Below, in pieces: positions 61,640 to 64,000 of a stretch of DNA of 64,000 bases. A program made the translations under genes and the position numbers. The notes under the pieces were generated by a model that saw only the letters and a program-made list of their open reading frames with translations, was not told the DNA's origin and made no database searches. This DNA comes from Sandaracinaceae bacterium (GTDB taxonomy: Bacteria > Myxococcota_A > Polyangia > Polyangiales > Sandaracinaceae), in the NCBI GenBank assembly GCA_020633195.1, contig JACKEC010000022.1, positions 157,159-221,158 of the forward strand, read 5' to 3'. The first letter of the stretch is position 1. Each line of letters starts with the position of its first letter.

Positions 61640-63394
61640 ATGGACGCCGATCGGGCCCGTGGCGAGCGCCTCATCGAGACCATCCGGTCCTCGATCATCG
61701 GAGACGAGCAAGTGATCGACGGGCCCTACGGGCCCCGTCGGGTGACCTACGCCGACTACACCGCGTCGGGGCGCTCGCTCTCGTTCCTGGAGGAGTTCAT
61801 CCAGCAGGAGGTCCTCCCGTTCTACGCGAACACCCACACCGAGGCGTCCGGGACGGGGCTCCAGACCACGCGCTTCCGGGAGGACGCGCGCGAGATCATC
61901 CGCGCGTCGGTGGGCGCGGACGAGCGCGACGTCGTCATCTTCACGGGCTCGGGGGCGACGGGCGCGATCCACAAGCTCATCGACGTGCTCGGCCTGCGGA
62001 TCCCTCACGAGCTCGATCACCGCTACGGGCTCCAGGAGCAGATCCCGGCCGCCGAGCGGCCGGTCGTGTTCATCGGTCCCTTCGAGCACCACTCCAACGA
62101 GCTGCCGTGGCGCGAGTCGATCTGCGACGTCGTGACCATCGCCGAGGACGCGGACGGCCACCCCGACCTCGCCCACCTCGAGGAGGAGCTCGCGCGGTAC
62201 GGCGATCGGCCGCTCAAGATCGGCAGCTTCAGCGCGGCCTCGAACGTGACCGGGATCGGCTCGGACACGCGCGCGATCGCCGCGCTCCTGCACCGCTACG
62301 GGGCGCTCTCCTTCTGGGACTTCGCCGCGGCCGGGCCCTACGTGAAGATCGAGATGAACATGGCCGACGAGCAGCCCGACGGGCACCTCGTCTACAAGGA
62401 CGCCGCGTTCCTGTCGCCGCACAAGTTCATCGGCGGCCCCGGCACGCCGGGGATCCTCGTGGCCAAGCGCAAGCTCTTCCGCAACCGCGTCCCCTCGGTC
62501 CCGGGCGGCGGCACCGTCGCGTACGTGAACCCGAACGAGCACCGCTACCTCGAGAACCCGGAGGTCCGCGAGGAGGGGGGCACGCCGGCCATCGTCGAGT
62601 CGATCCGCGCCGGCCTCGTGTTCCAGCTCAAGGGCGCGGTCGGCGAGGCCCTGATCCGCGAGAAGGAGCACGCGCTGATCCGGCGCGCGATCCAGAGCTG
62701 GGGCCAGAACCCGGCCATCCGGATCCTCGGCAACCCGGACGCCTGGCGCCTGAGCATCGTCTCGTTCGTGGTGCGGCACGGCGACCGCTACCTCCACCAC
62801 AACTTCGTGGCGGCGCTGCTCAACGACCTGTTCGGGATCCAGGCGCGCGCGGGCTGCTCGTGCGCGGGGCCCTACGGCCACCGCCTGCTCGGGATCGACC
62901 TGGCCACGAGCCGCGCCTTCGAGCGCGAGATCGTCGGCGGCTGCGAGGGCATCAAGCCGGGCTGGGTCCGCGTCAACTTCAATTACTTCCTCAGCGAGCC
63001 CGTCTTCGACTTCCTCATCGACGCGGTGCACCTCGTCGCGCGCGAGGGCTACAAGCTCCTGCCCCACTACCGGTTCGAGGCCCACACGGGCCTGTGGCAC
63101 CACCGCGACGGCAGCCCGACGCCCAAGATGCGGCTCCACGACGTGACGTACCGGTCCGGCAAGCTCGAGTACCGCTCGCGCCACGCGACGGAGCCCGAGT
63201 GGGTCCTCACGAGCTACCTCGACCAGGCGCGCGCGATCATCGACGACGCGGTCCGCGAGACCCGGGACGCCGACGGTGAGCCGCTGAGCGAGGACTTCGA
63301 GTCGCTGCGCTGGTTCCCGCTGCCGGCCGACATCGTCGCCGAGCTCCGCGGCGAAGAGGTCTGCGCCACGCAACAACCCTTGCACTTGCGTTGA
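61640..63394 (+). CDS. class V aminotransferase/cysteine desulfurase-like PLP enzyme
   Basis: This 584-residue protein starts at ATG 61640. The PLP fold has TGSGATGAIHKLIDVLG, GPFEHHSNELPW, a cofactor Asp in SFWDFAAAGP and the Schiff-base Lys in LSPHKFIGGPGTPG. AGCSCAGPYGH carries two Cys near the position of the desulfurase Cys loop. It is longer than IscS/SufS (about 400), with an extra C-terminal region (HHRDGSPTPKMRLHDV, SRHATEPEWVLTSY). It could be a desulfurase or another alpha/beta-eliminating enzyme. It is monocistronic. Confidence 0.85.
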   Translation: MDADRARGERLIETIRSSIIGDEQVIDGPYGPRRVTYADYTASGRSLSFLEEFIQQEVLPFYANTHTEASGTGLQTTRFREDAREIIRASVGADERDVVIFTGSGATGAIHKLIDVLGLRIPHELDHRYGLQEQIPAAERPVVFIGPFEHHSNELPWRESICDVVTIAEDADGHPDLAHLEEELARYGDRPLKIGSFSAASNVTGIGSDTRAIAALLHRYGALSFWDFAAAGPYVKIEMNMADEQPDGHLVYKDAAFLSPHKFIGGPGTPGILVAKRKLFRNRVPSVPGGGTVAYVNPNEHRYLENPEVREEGGTPAIVESIRAGLVFQLKGAVGEALIREKEHALIRRAIQSWGQNPAIRILGNPDAWRLSIVSFVVRHGDRYLHHNFVAALLNDLFGIQARAGCSCAGPYGHRLLGIDLATSRAFEREIVGGCEGIKPGWVRVNFNYFLSEPVFDFLIDAVHLVAREGYKLLPHYRFEAHTGLWHHRDGSPTPKMRLHDVTYRSGKLEYRSRHATEPEWVLTSYLDQARAIIDDAVRETRDADGEPLSEDFESLRWFPLPADIVAELRGEEVCATQQPLHLR

Positions 63395-63402
63395 GGGGCC
63401 GG

Positions 63403-64000
63403 TCAGGTCGGGGCGGGGGGCACCGACGAGCGCGGGGCGACCACCGGGATCCCGTCCGCCGCGGCCGCCTCGAGGAGCGCCTCGAGCAGCTCGTTCATGT
63501 CGCGGTGGCGCGTCTCGGGGGAGTGCTTGAGGGCGAGGTCCACCGCCGCCGCGACGGCCTTGGGCGCGTCGGGCGCGAGCTCGCGCAGGCGCGGGGCCTC
63601 GTTCATGAGGATGAACATCACCATCATCGTCGGGTTCGGGTCGACCGCGTAGGGGAGCCGGCCCGCGATCGTGCGGAAGAGGATCACGCCCATGCCCCAG
63701 ACGTCGGACGCGGGCGTCAGCTCCGAGACGCCGCGCATCTGCTCGGGCGACATGTAGCCCGGCGTCCCGAGCGTGCTCCCGGCCTGCGTCTGGAGGACGG
63801 AGTTCTCGAGGAGCTTCGCGATCCCGAAGTCGAGGAGCTTGGGGACCTCCTCGCCGTCGGGGCCGCGTGACAAGAAGACGTTCTCGGGCTTGAGGTCGCG
63901 GTGGATGATCCCCCGCGCGTGCACGACCGAGAGCGCCTCGATGATCGGCAGCAGGATCCGGAGCGCCTCCGCGGGCTCGAGGTGGCCCTCGCGCTTCAGC
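63403..64000 (-). CDS. Ser/Thr protein kinase, C-terminal part (cut by window edge)
   Basis: The frame enters from the right edge and stops at 63403. It shows HRDLKPENVFLS, LLDFGIAKLL, TPGYMSPEQMRG and the rest of a Hanks-type kinase C-lobe (DVWGMGVILFRTIAGRLPYA). The C-terminus is short and Pro-rich (VPPAPT), with no membrane segment in the visible part. The glycine loop and catalytic Lys lie outside the window. It converges on the aminotransferase gene with 8 bp between stops. Confidence 0.92.
   Translation of the reverse strand, partial: LKREGHLEPAEALRILLPIIEALSVVHARGIIHRDLKPENVFLSRGPDGEEVPKLLDFGIAKLLENSVLQTQAGSTLGTPGYMSPEQMRGVSELTPASDVWGMGVILFRTIAGRLPYAVDPNPTMMVMFILMNEAPRLRELAPDAPKAVAAAVDLALKHSPETRHRDMNELLEALLEAAAADGIPVVAPRSSVPPAPT

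Overview
This window looks like chromosome from a GC-rich myxobacterium-like organism (Myxococcota, probably Polyangiales; inferred). The signs are Hanks-type Ser/Thr kinases with PEGA domains or a fused receiver domain, many lipoproteins with Asp-Ala-Gly or Asp/Cys-rich linkers, a sigma-54-type promoter, frequent GTG starts and ATGA-type gene overlaps. No rRNA, tRNA or CRISPR array was seen. Many promoters look leaderless: a TANNNT hexamer ends 6-9 nt before the start codon.

Layout. 0-6 kb: the N-terminal part of Lon, a small lipoprotein, a RelA/SpoT-fold-like protein, a PEGA Ser/Thr kinase and a secreted lipoprotein. 6.2-21.4 kb: an aryl-polyene/flexirubin-like fatty-acid cluster. It has a ketosynthase, a chain-length-factor-like partner, a ketoreductase, a second ketosynthase, a halogenase-like flavoenzyme, ACP, a COG4648 membrane protein, an AMP ligase, an LpxL-like acyltransferase, a hotdog thioesterase and a LolA-like carrier. 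A DapA-family enzyme, a DUF2156 protein, a PlsC-like acyltransferase and a HemW-like radical SAM protein follow. No dehydratase is visible. 21.6-26.8 kb: an EAL protein, lipoproteins, an exported RPE65-type oxygenase and a protein that shares a domain with the next region.

26.8-47.8 kb is the most unusual part. Seven radical SAM proteins carry nine radical SAM domains. One protein has two radical SAM domains, and one is a radical SAM-radical SAM-Gfo/Idh fusion. Two phytanoyl-CoA-dioxygenase-like enzymes lie among them: one keeps the HxD iron motif, the other has HxG, as in known Fe/2-oxoglutarate halogenases. Five radical SAM proteins and the 24.9 kb protein share a small module of about 65 residues that I do not recognise. 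An MMPL/RND exporter is the first gene of one radical SAM operon, and a PlsC acyltransferase and a family 2 glycosyltransferase lie beside it. These three gene types normally sit inside aryl-polyene clusters, so the radical SAM block may have been inserted into, or built onto, that cluster. No precursor peptide is visible, so a small molecule, lipid or glycan product is more likely than a RiPP (inference).

47.8-64 kb: an rRNA m5C methyltransferase, a kinase-receiver fusion, a DUF3501/iron-sulfur/rubrerythrin redox operon, a single-module NRPS (C-A-T-TE with Cys at the TE nucleophile position), an SDR, a MopE-like Cys-rich lipoprotein, a DoxX/SnoaL pair divergent from a LuxR-type regulator, a class V aminotransferase and a truncated Ser/Thr kinase.

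Non-coding: two miniature elements with perfect terminal inverted repeats flanked by CTAG (35999-36163 and 49597-49818) sit exactly between convergent genes, and each end supplies a TAG stop. A different palindromic repeat family occurs at 24714-24860 and 44932-45171.
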